A stretch of 64,000 nt of DNA. Source: PALSA-1003 sp963791945. GTDB lineage: Bacteria; Pseudomonadota; Gammaproteobacteria; Burkholderiales; Casimicrobiaceae. The stretch's first letter is position 1; each line of letters starts with the position of its first letter. This document shows positions 7,903 to 16,822 of the stretch, in pieces. The translations under genes and the position numbers were made by a program. The notes beneath the pieces are model-generated. The model saw only the letters and a list, made by a program, of their open reading frames with translations, did no database searches and had not been told where the DNA came from. The DNA lies in assembly GCA_963791945.1 (NCBI GenBank), contig CAWBUD010000004.1:248001-312000 (forward strand), in the 5' to 3' direction.

Positions 7903-10278
7903 TCAAGCTTCGCCCACGCGCGTCGTCCGCGCTTTGCCAGATTCGGGGCGAACGGACGCCGAGGCTGCGCCGCGTCGCGCGATCTCCTGCACCGAGAACA
8001 GGATCGCTTCGTTGGTGGCGGGCGCGTCGAGCCTGGGCGAAACGCGATAGTCGGCGACGCTCGCGACGGCATCGCGCAGAGCGTGGAACACCGAGAGCGC
8101 GAGCATGAGCGGCGGCTCGCCGATCGCCTTCGAGCGATGGATCGTGTCCTCGCGATTTGGCTCGCCGAACCATTCGAAAGCAAAGCGCCCGGGCCAGTCG
8201 CGGCAGGCCGGGATCTTGTAGGTCGACGGCGAGTGCGTGCCGAGCTCACCGCGCTCGTTCCACCACAGCTCCTCCATCGTGAGCCAGCCGACGCCCTGGA
8301 GAAAACCGCCTTCGAGCTGGCCGCGGTCCAGCGCGGGATTGAGCGACGCGCCGACGTCGTGCAGGACGTCGACCGCGAGCACCCTGTTCTCGCCCGTCAG
8401 CGTATCGATCACCACTTCGGAGACCGCGGCGCCGTAGGCGAAGTAGAAGAACGGCCGGCCGGTGAACGTCTTTCTGTCGTAGTGAATCTTCGGCGTGGCG
8501 TAGAAACCGGTCGCCGACAGCGATACGCGCGCGCGATGCGCCAGCACGGTGAGATCGGCGAGCGGCAGCGCGCGGGTCCCGGTGCGCACGTGGTTGCCCG
8601 CGAAGACGACTTCGCTCGCCGCGACGCCGAAGTGGCCGGCGGCGAGTGTGGCCAGCCGCTCCCGCAACGCGCGCGCGGCGCTTAAGGCCGCCATGCCGTT
8701 CATGTCGCTGCCGGAGGAGGCCGCGGTTGCCGACGCATTCGGCACCTTGCTCGTGTCGGCCGCGGTGACGCGAACGCGGTCGAGCGTGACGCCCAGCTCG
8801 TGCGCGACCACCTGCGCCACCTTGGTGTAGAGCCCCTGACCCATCTCGGTGCCGCCGTGGTTGAGCAGCACGGTCCCGTCGGTGTACAGGTGCACCAGCG
8901 CGCCGGCCTGGTTGTAGTGCGAGGCCGTGAACGAAATCCCGAACTTCACCGGCGTCAGCGCGATGCCGCGCTTCAGGACCGGGCTCGTCCGGTTCCAGGC
9001 GGCGATCTCGGCGCGGCGCTCGCGATAGCGCGCCGACTGCGCGAGCCGGTCTGCGAGCTCGGGCATCACGTTGTCCTCGACCTTCATGCGGTACGGCGTT
9101 TCGTCGCGCGGCGTCTCGCCGTAGAAGTTCGCCCGCCGCACGTCGAGCGGATCCTGCCCGAGGTGACGCGCGATCTCGTCCAGCACATATTCGATGGCGA
9201 ACATGCCCTGCGGTCCGCCGAAGCCGCGGAACGCCGTGTCGGAGGCGGTGTTGGTCTTGCAGCGGTACGAGGTGAGCGCGAGATTCTCGAGGAAATAGCA
9301 GTTGTCGACGTGGAACAAGGCCCGGTCGTTGACCGGTCCGGAGAGATCGGCGGAAAAGCCGCAGCGCGAGGCGAGCACGAGGTCGAGCCCGACGATGCGG
9401 CCGTCGTCGTCGAAGCCGACGTCGTAGTCGTAGCGGAAGGCGTGCCGCTTGCCGGTCTGGATCATGTCGTCGTCGCGATCGACGCGCATCTTCACCGCGC
9501 GCCCCGTCGCTCTCGCGAGGATCGCGGCGACGCAGGCATAGAGCCCGGCCTGCGTTTCCTTGCCGCCGAAGGCGCCGCCCATCCGCCGGCACTCGACGGT
9601 GATGTTGTGCGCGGGCATGCCGAGCGCATGCGCGACTTCGAGCTGGATCTCGCCCGGATGCTGCGTGGAGCAGTGCACCAGCATGGCGCCGTCTTCCTTC
9701 GGCACGGCGAGCGAGATCTGGCCTTCGAGATAGAAGTGGTCCTGGCCGCCGCAGCGGAAGCGGCCGGCCAGCCGATGCGGCGCGGCGGCCAGCGCGGCCG
9801 CGGTATCGCCGCGGGTGAGCCGCTCGGTCGGAAGCACGAACGATTGCGCGGCGAGCGCCTCGTCGATCGTGAGCACGGCGGGGAGCGCGTCGTACTTGAC
9901 GCGCGCGAGCCGCGCGGCGCGCCGGGCCGCGTTCACCGAAGTCGCGGCCACGGCGAATATCGGCTGGCCGACATACTGTACGAGCGCATCGGCGAGGATC
10001 GGCTCGTCGTGCAGAATCGGGCCGACGTCGTTGACGCCGGGAATCTCGGCGGCGGTCACGACCGCGACCACACCCGGTGCGGCGCGCACGCGGGCGAGAT
10101 CGAGGCCGAGGATGCGCGCGTGCGCCTTCTCGCTTTTTCCCAGCGCGGCGTAAAGGGTGCCGCGCGGCTCGACGATATCGTCTATATAGTCGGCTTCGCC
10201 CGCGACGTGCAGATGCGCGCTGTCATGCGCCGGCGTCGCACCGATGAGCGGCGTTTCCGGGTGCGATCCCCCGTTCAC
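7903..10278 (-). CDS. xdhB: Xanthine dehydrogenase, molybdopterin-binding subunit
   Basis: 791 residues from the GTG overlapping the xdhA stop (GTGA, 10278-10275). It is the large catalytic subunit oxidising hypoxanthine to xanthine and xanthine to urate. Visible family motifs include HVAGEADYIDDI near the N-terminus, GGAFGGKE (molybdopterin binding), AFRGFGGPQG, and GTEMGQGLYTKV near the active site, followed by KAIGEPPLMLA containing the conserved catalytic Glu. The length matches two-subunit bacterial enzymes. The partner is the FeS/FAD subunit encoded immediately upstream. Confidence 0.95.
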   Translation of the reverse strand: MNGGSHPETPLIGATPAHDSAHLHVAGEADYIDDIVEPRGTLYAALGKSEKAHARILGLDLARVRAAPGVVAVVTAAEIPGVNDVGPILHDEPILADALVQYVGQPIFAVAATSVNAARRAARLARVKYDALPAVLTIDEALAAQSFVLPTERLTRGDTAAALAAAPHRLAGRFRCGGQDHFYLEGQISLAVPKEDGAMLVHCSTQHPGEIQLEVAHALGMPAHNITVECRRMGGAFGGKETQAGLYACVAAILARATGRAVKMRVDRDDDMIQTGKRHAFRYDYDVGFDDDGRIVGLDLVLASRCGFSADLSGPVNDRALFHVDNCYFLENLALTSYRCKTNTASDTAFRGFGGPQGMFAIEYVLDEIARHLGQDPLDVRRANFYGETPRDETPYRMKVEDNVMPELADRLAQSARYRERRAEIAAWNRTSPVLKRGIALTPVKFGISFTASHYNQAGALVHLYTDGTVLLNHGGTEMGQGLYTKVAQVVAHELGVTLDRVRVTAADTSKVPNASATAASSGSDMNGMAALSAARALRERLATLAAGHFGVAASEVVFAGNHVRTGTRALPLADLTVLAHRARVSLSATGFYATPKIHYDRKTFTGRPFFYFAYGAAVSEVVIDTLTGENRVLAVDVLHDVGASLNPALDRGQLEGGFLQGVGWLTMEELWWNERGELGTHSPSTYKIPACRDWPGRFAFEWFGEPNREDTIHRSKAIGEPPLMLALSVFHALRDAVASVADYRVSPRLDAPATNEAILFSVQEIARRGAASASVRPESGKARTTRVGEA

Positions 10279-11786
10279 GAGGCGACGTACTCCACCGCGC
10301 GCGTCGCCACGTCCGGCCGCGTCGTCTCGAGATGGAAGCGGCGCAGGAGGTTCTTGAGGACCGTGATCCGGTACGCGGCGCTCGCGCGCATGTCCGAGAT
10401 CGGCGCGAAGTCGCGCTCCAGCGCAGCCTCGCCGGCTGCCATCGCGGCGTCGTCCCAGCTCCGCCCGCGCAATGCCTGCTCGCACTGCTGCGCGCGCTTC
10501 GGCGTCGCAGCGACGCCTCCACAGCCGATCCGCACGTCCACCACGTGCGCTTCGGGGCCTTCGCCGTCGCGTACGAGCCTGAAGCAGACGCAGACCGCCG
10601 AAATGTCCTGGTCGAAACGCTTGGAGATCTTGTACGCACGCACTTCGGCACGCTGCGGTGTCGGGACGTGGATTGCCTCGACGAATTCGCCGGCTCGCAG
10701 CGCCGTGTTCTGGTAGCTGATGTAGAAATCGTCGAGCGCCAGCTTGCGCCGCGCTTCGCCACGGCGGAGCGACAACGTTGCGCCGAGTGCGAGCAGTACC
10801 GGCATCGAGTCACCGATGGGTGAGCCGTTGGCGACGTTGCCGCCCAGCGTGCCCGAGTTGCGAATCGGCAGCGAGCCGAAGCGCGACCAGACTTCCGCGA
10901 GCGCAGGATAAAGACGCCCGATGAGCGCGAAGGCATCGGTCAGCGGGACGGCGGCGCCGATCACCAGCTCGTCTGCCGTAGTCGCAGTCGTGCAGAGCTC
11001 GCGCACGGCCCCGGTATGGATGATCGTTCCGAGATCGCGATGCTGCTTCGTTACCCAGAGGGCGACGTCGGTCGCGCCGGCGACCAATCGCGCATCGGGA
11101 TGCGCAATGCAGAGCCGCGCGAGCTCGTCCACGGTGGCGGGTGCGAAGTAGCGCTGGCCCGCGCTTTCGAGCTCGAGGGTCGATTCGCGGCGCAGGCCGG
11201 CAAGCTGCGCGGCGAGGGCACGCTCTTCATCGCTCGCGATGCGGCGGTCTTGTCCGTCGGCGCCGGGTCCACGCCAGCCGGCCGCGGGCGGAAGCGTATG
11301 CATCCGTTCCGCCGCCTCGATGATCGGTCGGTAGCCGGTACAACGGCAGAGATTTCCCGACAGCGCATCGTCGATGAATGCCCGATCGGCGCGACGCGTC
11401 TGCTTGTACAGCGCGAAGAGCGACATCGCGAACCCTGGCGTGCAGAACCCGCATTGCGATGCGTGACAGTCGACAAGCGCCTGCTGCACGGGATGCAGCG
11501 CGCCATCGGGGGACTTGAGGCTCTCGACGGTGGCGAGCGCCTTGCCGTCGATCGTCGGAAGCAGCCGGATGCAGGCGTTGATCGGGCGCCACCGGATCGC
11601 GTCGCCGTCGAGTTCGCCGAGGACCACCGTGCATGCGCCGCAGTCGCCCTCGGCGCAGCCTTCCTTCGTGCCGGTGCGGCCCAGATCTCCACGCAGATAC
11701 TCGAGCAGCGTCGTCTGCGGCGATGCGCCGGCAACGCGAACGAGCTGCCCGTCCAGGATGAACCGCACCTCGTGCGGGCCGCTCAT
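10275..11786 (-). CDS. xdhA: Xanthine dehydrogenase small subunit (2Fe-2S and FAD)
   Basis: About 503 residues, starting at MSGPHEVRF (11786); an ATG 15 bases upstream is possible. The first [2Fe-2S] cluster is shown by CAEGDCGACTVVL, the second by QCGFCTPG and LCRCTGYRP. The FAD domain follows with LVAGATDVALWV and NSGTLGGNVANGSPIGD. The protein passes electrons from the molybdenum subunit to NAD+. It is the first gene of the purine operon, so its promoter should lie in the roughly 100 bases upstream; no clear operator was recognised there. Confidence 0.94.
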   Translation of the reverse strand: MSGPHEVRFILDGQLVRVAGASPQTTLLEYLRGDLGRTGTKEGCAEGDCGACTVVLGELDGDAIRWRPINACIRLLPTIDGKALATVESLKSPDGALHPVQQALVDCHASQCGFCTPGFAMSLFALYKQTRRADRAFIDDALSGNLCRCTGYRPIIEAAERMHTLPPAAGWRGPGADGQDRRIASDEERALAAQLAGLRRESTLELESAGQRYFAPATVDELARLCIAHPDARLVAGATDVALWVTKQHRDLGTIIHTGAVRELCTTATTADELVIGAAVPLTDAFALIGRLYPALAEVWSRFGSLPIRNSGTLGGNVANGSPIGDSMPVLLALGATLSLRRGEARRKLALDDFYISYQNTALRAGEFVEAIHVPTPQRAEVRAYKISKRFDQDISAVCVCFRLVRDGEGPEAHVVDVRIGCGGVAATPKRAQQCEQALRGRSWDDAAMAAGEAALERDFAPISDMRASAAYRITVLKNLLRRFHLETTRPDVATRAVEYVAS

Positions 11787-11886
11787 GCGCGCAGCCCGCA
11801 TGAATGACGACCAAGGGCCCCGGGAGAGAAAACCCCGCGTGCGGCCCGGTGAGGAAGATCGGACCGCGTCACACGCCTGCTGCTTT

Positions 11887-12573
11887 CTACCTCTTGCCCG
11901 TGGCGAGCATGACGTCGTGGAGCAGCTTGGCGGCGCCTGTGTTGTGTACGCTCATGCGCACCAGGATGTCGGGCGGCAGGATAGTCTTGTGGTAGTAGGC
12001 TTCGTTCCACTCGTCCGAGATCGCGATCACCGTCCCGTCGAGATTCAGACCGCCATAAAGGCCCTTCGAGCGGCTGAAGGAGATGAAATCGGCGACGACG
12101 TCCGACTTCGCTCCCGCGCCGATGGGACCGGCGGCGACACTGGCATCGCCGCCGAGCTTCACCGACGGCGAGAGCAGCGAGTTGAGACCCTTCTCGGTCA
12201 TGACCAGCGTGACGACCTCCGACACCGAGATCCCCGCCTGGAAGCCGACGCTCGCGGTAGCCAGGGTGTAGAACGCCGGGCCGCCCCACTTGCCGCTGTG
12301 CGCGTCGTGCGCCAGCGTCACCGCCCGCCCGCCCGAGCCGCCGAAGATGAATCCGGCCTTCGCCACCTCGGGCGCGATCATCACCGCCTTGGCACGGTGG
12401 ATGTTCTGTTGCAGCCAGGTCATGTCCGGGTCGCGCATGAAGCGCGACAGGGTCACCTCGGCGGCGTTCACGAGCTTCTGTTGTTCGCTTTGCGCCAGCG
12501 CGGCGCCGCTCGCCGCCAATAGCAGCAGCGCGGCAAGGCTTCCTGCGAGGCGGGTGCTGCGAGTCTTCGACAT
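11887..12573 (-). CDS. SYLF-domain (Ysc84-like) exported protein, long type
   Basis: 228 residues from the ATG at 12573, preceded by GGAGCGGACC; an ATG 12 bases upstream is an alternative. A signal peptide (LAGSLAALLLLAASGAALAQ) precedes a SYLF/DUF500 domain with KAGFIFGGSGGRAV, GPAFYTLATASVGFQAG and KGLYGGLNLDGTVI. SYLF domains bind lipids in eukaryotes; the bacterial role is unknown but probably envelope-related. It is a close relative of the gene at 46453-47130. Unlike that copy it has no FNR-like palindrome upstream, only a TATAAT-like -10 at 12628-12623. Confidence 0.88.
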   Translation of the reverse strand: MSKTRSTRLAGSLAALLLLAASGAALAQSEQQKLVNAAEVTLSRFMRDPDMTWLQQNIHRAKAVMIAPEVAKAGFIFGGSGGRAVTLAHDAHSGKWGGPAFYTLATASVGFQAGISVSEVVTLVMTEKGLNSLLSPSVKLGGDASVAAGPIGAGAKSDVVADFISFSRSKGLYGGLNLDGTVIAISDEWNEAYYHKTILPPDILVRMSVHNTGAAKLLHDVMLATGKR

Positions 12574-12622
12574 GGTCCGCTCCATTGGGTATTGACGACG
12601 GGGTGATTCGCCCGGGAATGTC

Positions 12623-12628
12623 ATTATA
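12623..12628 (-). promoter_or_regulatory. -10 element upstream of SYLF gene
   Basis: TATAAT on the minus strand, 50 bases upstream of the chosen start codon. A convincing -35 element 17 bases further upstream was not found, so strength is uncertain. Confidence 0.4.
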
Positions 12629-12676
12629 TGCCTTGCACGATTTCGCTCTGAACCGCCGCGGCATATCGCGGCGTCG

Positions 12677-13126
12677 CTAGCGCAGCAGCTCCAGCCCAGA
12701 GTCCGTGACCCGCACGCGGTCGCCGATGTGCAGGCCCGTGGGCGCGGCCTGGCGAATGGTCGCCCAGCTGCCATCGTCGAACTTGACGCCGATCTGGTAG
12801 GTCACCTGCGACTGGCCTTTTTCGATCTGGTGCCCGGCGTAGGCGCCGCCCGCCGCCCCGACGACGGCGGCGACCGTGCGCCCGGTCCCGCTGCCGATGA
12901 GGCTCCCCAGGCCGCCGCCGATGAGACCCCCGACGATCAGGCCTGCGCCGCTGGGACTCTTGGGCTCGACCACTTCGTTGACGGATTCGACGGTGCCGAC
13001 ACGCGCCGGTGGCGGGCTCTGGATCACCTGGTAGGTCGGCTGCGGGCCGCAGCCGGCGAGCAGCGCCATGCCGGCCAGACCCGCGATCGCAACCGCACCG
13101 CTCAAGAACCGTTGCAACGAAAGCAT
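12677..13126 (-). CDS. Glycine-zipper outer-membrane lipoprotein (SlyB/Pcp-like)
   Basis: 149 residues. It has a lipoprotein signal with lipobox LLAGC, a short linker with VGTVESVNEV, a glycine-zipper hairpin (GLIVGGLIGGGLGSLIGSGT and VVGAAGGAYAG), then a beta-rich C-terminal part ending GDRVRVTDSGLELLR. This is the 17 kDa surface antigen/SlyB architecture, outer-membrane lipoproteins of mostly structural or unknown role. It lies just downstream of a binding-protein gene on the same strand. A divergent homologue sits at 15108-15560, the other half of a mirror-image duplication. Confidence 0.88.
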   Translation of the reverse strand: MLSLQRFLSGAVAIAGLAGMALLAGCGPQPTYQVIQSPPPARVGTVESVNEVVEPKSPSGAGLIVGGLIGGGLGSLIGSGTGRTVAAVVGAAGGAYAGHQIEKGQSQVTYQIGVKFDDGSWATIRQAAPTGLHIGDRVRVTDSGLELLR

Positions 13127-13139
13127 GATGGACCTCCGT

Positions 13140-14000
13140 TCATTCGGGAATCGCGTTCAGCAAATACATCGCGGCGAGGAGCCCGCTCGGCCGCCCGAGC
13201 GGGCCGAGCCACTTGTTGAAGATGGGATCGATCTCGCCGGAGAGGTAGACCTGAGTGAGCGCGCGGTTGACCTCGAGCCGGAAAGCCGAATCGTTGCGCG
13301 GGAGCATGAATGCGTAGGGCTCGAACGACAAATCTTCGCTGAGCAGCGCGAACGCCTTCGGATTCTTGGCCTGGGCGGCGAGGCCGACCAGCTTGATCTT
13401 GTCGCTCGCAAACGCCGCCACGCCGCCTGCCTCCAGAAGCGCCACGCCTTCGACACCGTCCTTGACTTGGACGACCTTGGCGTTGATCAGGCGACTCTGC
13501 AGCATCTGAGCGAGGCGTTTCTCGGTCGTGGTGCCGGTGGTGACACCAATCGACTTGCCTGCCAGGTCGCCGAAACCGTTGACGTCCGAATCGGCACGGA
13601 CCAGGAATCCGCCACCGTCGACGAAGATCAGATTACTGAAGTCGACCTGCTGAAGACGCGTCAGCGATTGGGTCGTGTTGGCGCATTCCAGGTCGGCCTT
13701 GCCGCTCGCGACCATCGCCACGCGGTTCGGCACGGTATCGACGACCCAGTTGACCTTGAGATCCGGTATGCCGGTGACCCGGCCGAGCGCGGCGATGACC
13801 CGCTTGCACAAGTCGATCGAGTAGCCCGCCGGCTGATTGTTGGTCTCGACGTACGAGAAAGGCAGCGAATCGGCCGAGAACGCGACGGTAATCGACTTGG
13901 CGGCCTTGATCCTCGCCAGCGTGTCGGGAGTCCCCTGGGCGCATGCGGCTCCGGACAGAAGTCCGGCTAGGAGCAGCAGCAACGGCAAGCTTGGTTTCAC
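13140..14000 (-). CDS. Periplasmic amino-acid-type substrate-binding protein (orphan)
   Basis: 286 residues from a GTG at 14000, selected because AGGAGGTACCTC directly precedes it. A TTG 15 bases upstream is also open but lies on the Shine-Dalgarno itself. A signal peptide (PLLLLLAGLLSGAACAQ) is followed by a type 3 solute-binding fold of the GltI/polar amino acid class: ITVAFSADSLPFSYV, GYSIDLCKRV, IGVTTGTTTEKRL and GEIDPIFNKWLG. No permease or ATPase gene is adjacent, so it may share another transporter or act as a sensor. It is clearly homologous to the divergent gene at 14230-15111. Confidence 0.88.
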   Translation of the reverse strand: MKPSLPLLLLLAGLLSGAACAQGTPDTLARIKAAKSITVAFSADSLPFSYVETNNQPAGYSIDLCKRVIAALGRVTGIPDLKVNWVVDTVPNRVAMVASGKADLECANTTQSLTRLQQVDFSNLIFVDGGGFLVRADSDVNGFGDLAGKSIGVTTGTTTEKRLAQMLQSRLINAKVVQVKDGVEGVALLEAGGVAAFASDKIKLVGLAAQAKNPKAFALLSEDLSFEPYAFMLPRNDSAFRLEVNRALTQVYLSGEIDPIFNKWLGPLGRPSGLLAAMYLLNAIPE

Positions 14001-14117
14001 GAGGTACCTCCTCAAGGTGCGAAGTCACCCGCAAGCACCTTTGCACGACTGGCGAGGCGGGATGACGGGCCCCTGCGGCGGGCAGAGCGTGCTCGATGCG
14101 CAGGTTCGACAAAAGAC

Positions 14118-14123
14118 ATTATA
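14118..14123 (-). promoter_or_regulatory. -10 element of the minus-strand binding-protein gene
   Basis: Perfect TATAAT on the minus strand in the divergent intergenic region, about 118 bases upstream of the GTG at 14000. A TACACT on the plus strand at 14167-14172 may serve the opposite gene. The -35 boxes are weak in both cases. Confidence 0.4.
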
Positions 14124-14229
14124 GTTCCCGCATGCGCCGCCGACATGGTATCGAGCGAGCGCATGCTACACTTCGCGAGCTTCGCGGGACGCGCGACGCA
14201 CCGGCTTTCAAAATCGGCATCGAGGGAGA

Positions 14230-15111
14230 ATGCTCGCATCTCGCCATCGCGGCGTGTTGACGAAGGTCTGCGCGGCCGCGTGTCTGTGCTTCGCCATCGC
14301 GCTCGCCTCCGCGGCCGAGCCGTTGCGCACCCTCGATCGGATCAAAACGGACGCCACGATCCGTCTGGGCTACCGCTCCGGTGCCGCACCATTTTCGTTC
14401 AGGGAGCGCGACGGCAGGGTAAGGGGGTACAGCGCCGAGCTGTGCACTCGTGTCGCGGCCGGGCTGCAGAAGCAGCTCGGGCTTTCCCACCTTCGGATCG
14501 AGTGGGTCGCGCTCGATGCCGATAACCGGCTGGAGGCGGTCGCTTCCGGACGAGCCGATATGGAATGCGGGACGACCACGATCAGCCTGTCCCGCTACGA
14601 GAAGGTCGACTTCAGCCTGCCGATTTTCATCGATGGCGGAAGCGTGCTGGTCTCGGCGGCGTCCAGGGTCGAACGCCTCGCCGATCTCGACGGCAAGAAG
14701 GTTGCAGTCATCCGGGGCACCACCACCGAGCGCGCGCTCGAGCGGCAGCTCGAGCTCACCGGCGCGAAGGCGCAAGCCGTGCCCGTCAAGGACGGCGCCG
14801 AGGGCATCGGCCTGCTTGCCCAGGGGAAGGTCGACGGCTATGCCAGCGATCGGATCGTGCTGATCGGTCTGCGTTCGACGGCTGCGGAGCCCGAGAAGTT
14901 GAAGCTCCTCGAGAACGATTTCTCCTTCGAGCCCTATGCGCTCGTCGTGCGGCGCGACGATCCCGATTTCCGTCTGGCGGTCAACCGGGCGCTGGTCGAT
15001 CTGTATCGCAGCGGCGAGATCGACCCTATCTTCTATCGCTGGCTGGGCAATCTGGGACAACCCAGCCCTCTGCTCAACGCGATGTTTTATCTCTCCACGC
15101 TGCCCGAATGA
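14230..15111 (+). CDS. Periplasmic amino-acid-type substrate-binding protein (orphan paralogue)
   Basis: 293 residues with a GAGGGAG ribosome-binding site. An export signal (LTKVCAAACLCFAIALASAA) is followed by the same type 3 binding fold as its divergent neighbour: IRLGYRSGAAPFSF, GYSAELCTRV, VAVIRGTTTERAL and GEIDPIFYRWLG. Its stop overlaps the start of the next small gene (ATGA, 15108-15111), which in turn overlaps the Mla permease gene. It is thus translationally linked to a lipid-transport operon rather than to an amino-acid ABC transporter. Confidence 0.88.
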   Translation: MLASRHRGVLTKVCAAACLCFAIALASAAEPLRTLDRIKTDATIRLGYRSGAAPFSFRERDGRVRGYSAELCTRVAAGLQKQLGLSHLRIEWVALDADNRLEAVASGRADMECGTTTISLSRYEKVDFSLPIFIDGGSVLVSAASRVERLADLDGKKVAVIRGTTTERALERQLELTGAKAQAVPVKDGAEGIGLLAQGKVDGYASDRIVLIGLRSTAAEPEKLKLLENDFSFEPYALVVRRDDPDFRLAVNRALVDLYRSGEIDPIFYRWLGNLGQPSPLLNAMFYLSTLPE

Positions 15112-15560
15112 TCCGTGGCCTTCGCCCGCTTGCGCTAGCCGTGGCGCTCGCTGCCGCCTCGGCCGTCGCGCAGCCCACCACTGCACCGCCCGGATCCAGT
15201 GCCGGATGCGATCGCTGCGGCACGATCGAATCGATCAATCGCGTGACGGCCAAGGATCAGTGGACGCCCCTGGGAACGGTGTCGGCCACGCCGCTGGGCG
15301 ACGGAGGCGTGGCCAATCCGTCCGGCGTCACGATGTACCAGATCGGACGGGGGTTCTCGAAGCAGGGGACGGTGCTGGTGGGGGCCGCAGGCGGCGCGGC
15401 TTATACGACGCGCCCCAGGGAGCTCAACGCGCCGCGCTGGGAGGTGCTCATTCGCATGGACGGTGGCGGCTCCCGCACCGTGACTCAGAATTACGAGCCG
15501 ATGCTGCGCGAAGGCGACCATGTACGCATTCTCGGCACCCAACTCGAGCTGGTGCAGTGA
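15108..15560 (+). CDS. Small exported protein, divergent glycine-zipper/SlyB-like
   Basis: 150 residues from the ATG overlapping the preceding stop. It has an N-terminal signal (LALAVALAAASAVAQ), then CDRCGTIESINRV, a short Gly/Ala stretch VLVGAAGGAAY and the C-terminal pattern GDHVRILGTQLELVQ. It lines up with the lipoprotein at 12677-13126 (VGTVESVNEV, VVGAAGGAYAG, GDRVRV...LELLR), but the glycine-zipper core is shortened and the lipobox is lost. It is probably periplasmic or outer-membrane attached; function unknown. Its stop overlaps the GTG of the next gene. Confidence 0.8.
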   Translation: MIRGLRPLALAVALAAASAVAQPTTAPPGSSAGCDRCGTIESINRVTAKDQWTPLGTVSATPLGDGGVANPSGVTMYQIGRGFSKQGTVLVGAAGGAAYTTRPRELNAPRWEVLIRMDGGGSRTVTQNYEPMLREGDHVRILGTQLELVQ

Positions 15561-16711
15561 ACGCGGTCGCGACCGAGCAGGCAGCCCGACCGGCGGCTGC
15601 GCTCGCGCTCGCTGACGCCGCCGACGGCACCCGCGCGCTCACGCTTTCCGGAAGGCTCGACGCGTATTCGATCGCGAGTGTCTGGCGGGAGGCGCGCGCC
15701 GCGGTCGCAGGCGCACCGAACCAGCGCATCGTCGTCGATGCGACCGCGGTCGATTATTGCGACGGCGGCGGCGTGGCGATGCTCGTGGACCTGCTGCGCC
15801 AACGGCGCGCAGCCGCCGCGCCCGTCACGATCCGCGGGCTCAAGCCGGAGTTCAAGACGCTCCTCGACCAGTTCGATCCCCACGCCTTCGAGGCGCCGGC
15901 AGCGCCGCCGCCGCCCCAGACGCGGACCGTCGAGGAGATCGGCCGCGCCACTTCCCAGATCCTGCGCGACATGCGCACGCAGGTCGCGTTCGTCGGCGAG
16001 ACGACGAGCGCGCTCTGGTACGCGTTCACGCACCCGCATCGGGTCCGCTGGAAAGACGTCTGGTACGAGTGCGAGCAGGTCGGTGCCAACGCCTTGCCCA
16101 TCGTGTCGCTGATCTCGTTCCTGCTCGGTGTCATCCTCGCGTTTCAGGCCGCGGTGCCGATGCGCCAGTTCGGCGCCGAGATCTTCGTCGCCGATCTGGT
16201 CGGGCTGGCGATCATCCGCGAGCTTGGCGGGCTCATGACCGCGATCCTCCTCGCGGGGCGCTCCGGGGCAGCGTTCGCCGCCGAGATCGGGACGATGAAG
16301 GTCAACGAGGAGCTCAACGCGCTGACCACGATGGGCCTCGATCCCGTGCGGTTTCTCGTGGTCACGCGCATCCTCGCCGCCATCCTGATGGTGCCGCTGC
16401 TGACGCTGTATGCGAACCTCGTCGGCGTGCTCTCGGGCGGGCTCACCATGCTGTCGTTCAACATCCCGCTGGTGACGTACCTGAAGGAGGTCGACAGCAT
16501 CGTGGATCTCAAGGACGTGCTGGCCGGCATGGTCAAGACGCCGGTGTTCGCGGTATTGATTGCCGGCATCGGCTGCCTGCGAGGGTTGCAGACGCAGACC
16601 GGCGCGAGCGGCGTCGGCATTTCCGCGACGCGCGCCGTCGTTTCCGGCATCGTGCTGCTCGTCGCGGTCGATGGGATCTTCGCGGTCATCTACTATATCC
16701 TCGACATATGA
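15557..16711 (+). CDS. mlaE: MlaE-family lipid ABC transporter permease with N-terminal STAS domain
   Basis: 384 residues from the GTG overlapping the previous stop (GTGA, 15557-15560). Residues up to about 100 form a STAS-like domain (TLSGRLDAYSIASVW, VDATAVDYCDGGGVAML), normally a separate protein (MlaB). Then follows a MlaE permease with IIRELGGLMTAILLAGRSG, AAEIGTMKVNEELNAL and the C-terminal membrane segments. MlaE-type permeases move phospholipids between inner membrane and periplasm with MlaF and MlaD. The fusion replaces a stand-alone mlaB. The longer upstream frame is only a shadow of the preceding genes. Confidence 0.92.
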   Translation: MNAVATEQAARPAAALALADAADGTRALTLSGRLDAYSIASVWREARAAVAGAPNQRIVVDATAVDYCDGGGVAMLVDLLRQRRAAAAPVTIRGLKPEFKTLLDQFDPHAFEAPAAPPPPQTRTVEEIGRATSQILRDMRTQVAFVGETTSALWYAFTHPHRVRWKDVWYECEQVGANALPIVSLISFLLGVILAFQAAVPMRQFGAEIFVADLVGLAIIRELGGLMTAILLAGRSGAAFAAEIGTMKVNEELNALTTMGLDPVRFLVVTRILAAILMVPLLTLYANLVGVLSGGLTMLSFNIPLVTYLKEVDSIVDLKDVLAGMVKTPVFAVLIAGIGCLRGLQTQTGASGVGISATRAVVSGIVLLVAVDGIFAVIYYILDI

Positions 16712-16822
16712 GCGCCCGAGTTGATCAATGAGGCCGCCCCGAGGCGCGAATTCCGGGGGCAGCGCAGCGGCCGAATTGGCCACCGCATTGGCTAATGAGG
16801 CCGCAAGCGTGGGGGATCTTAT

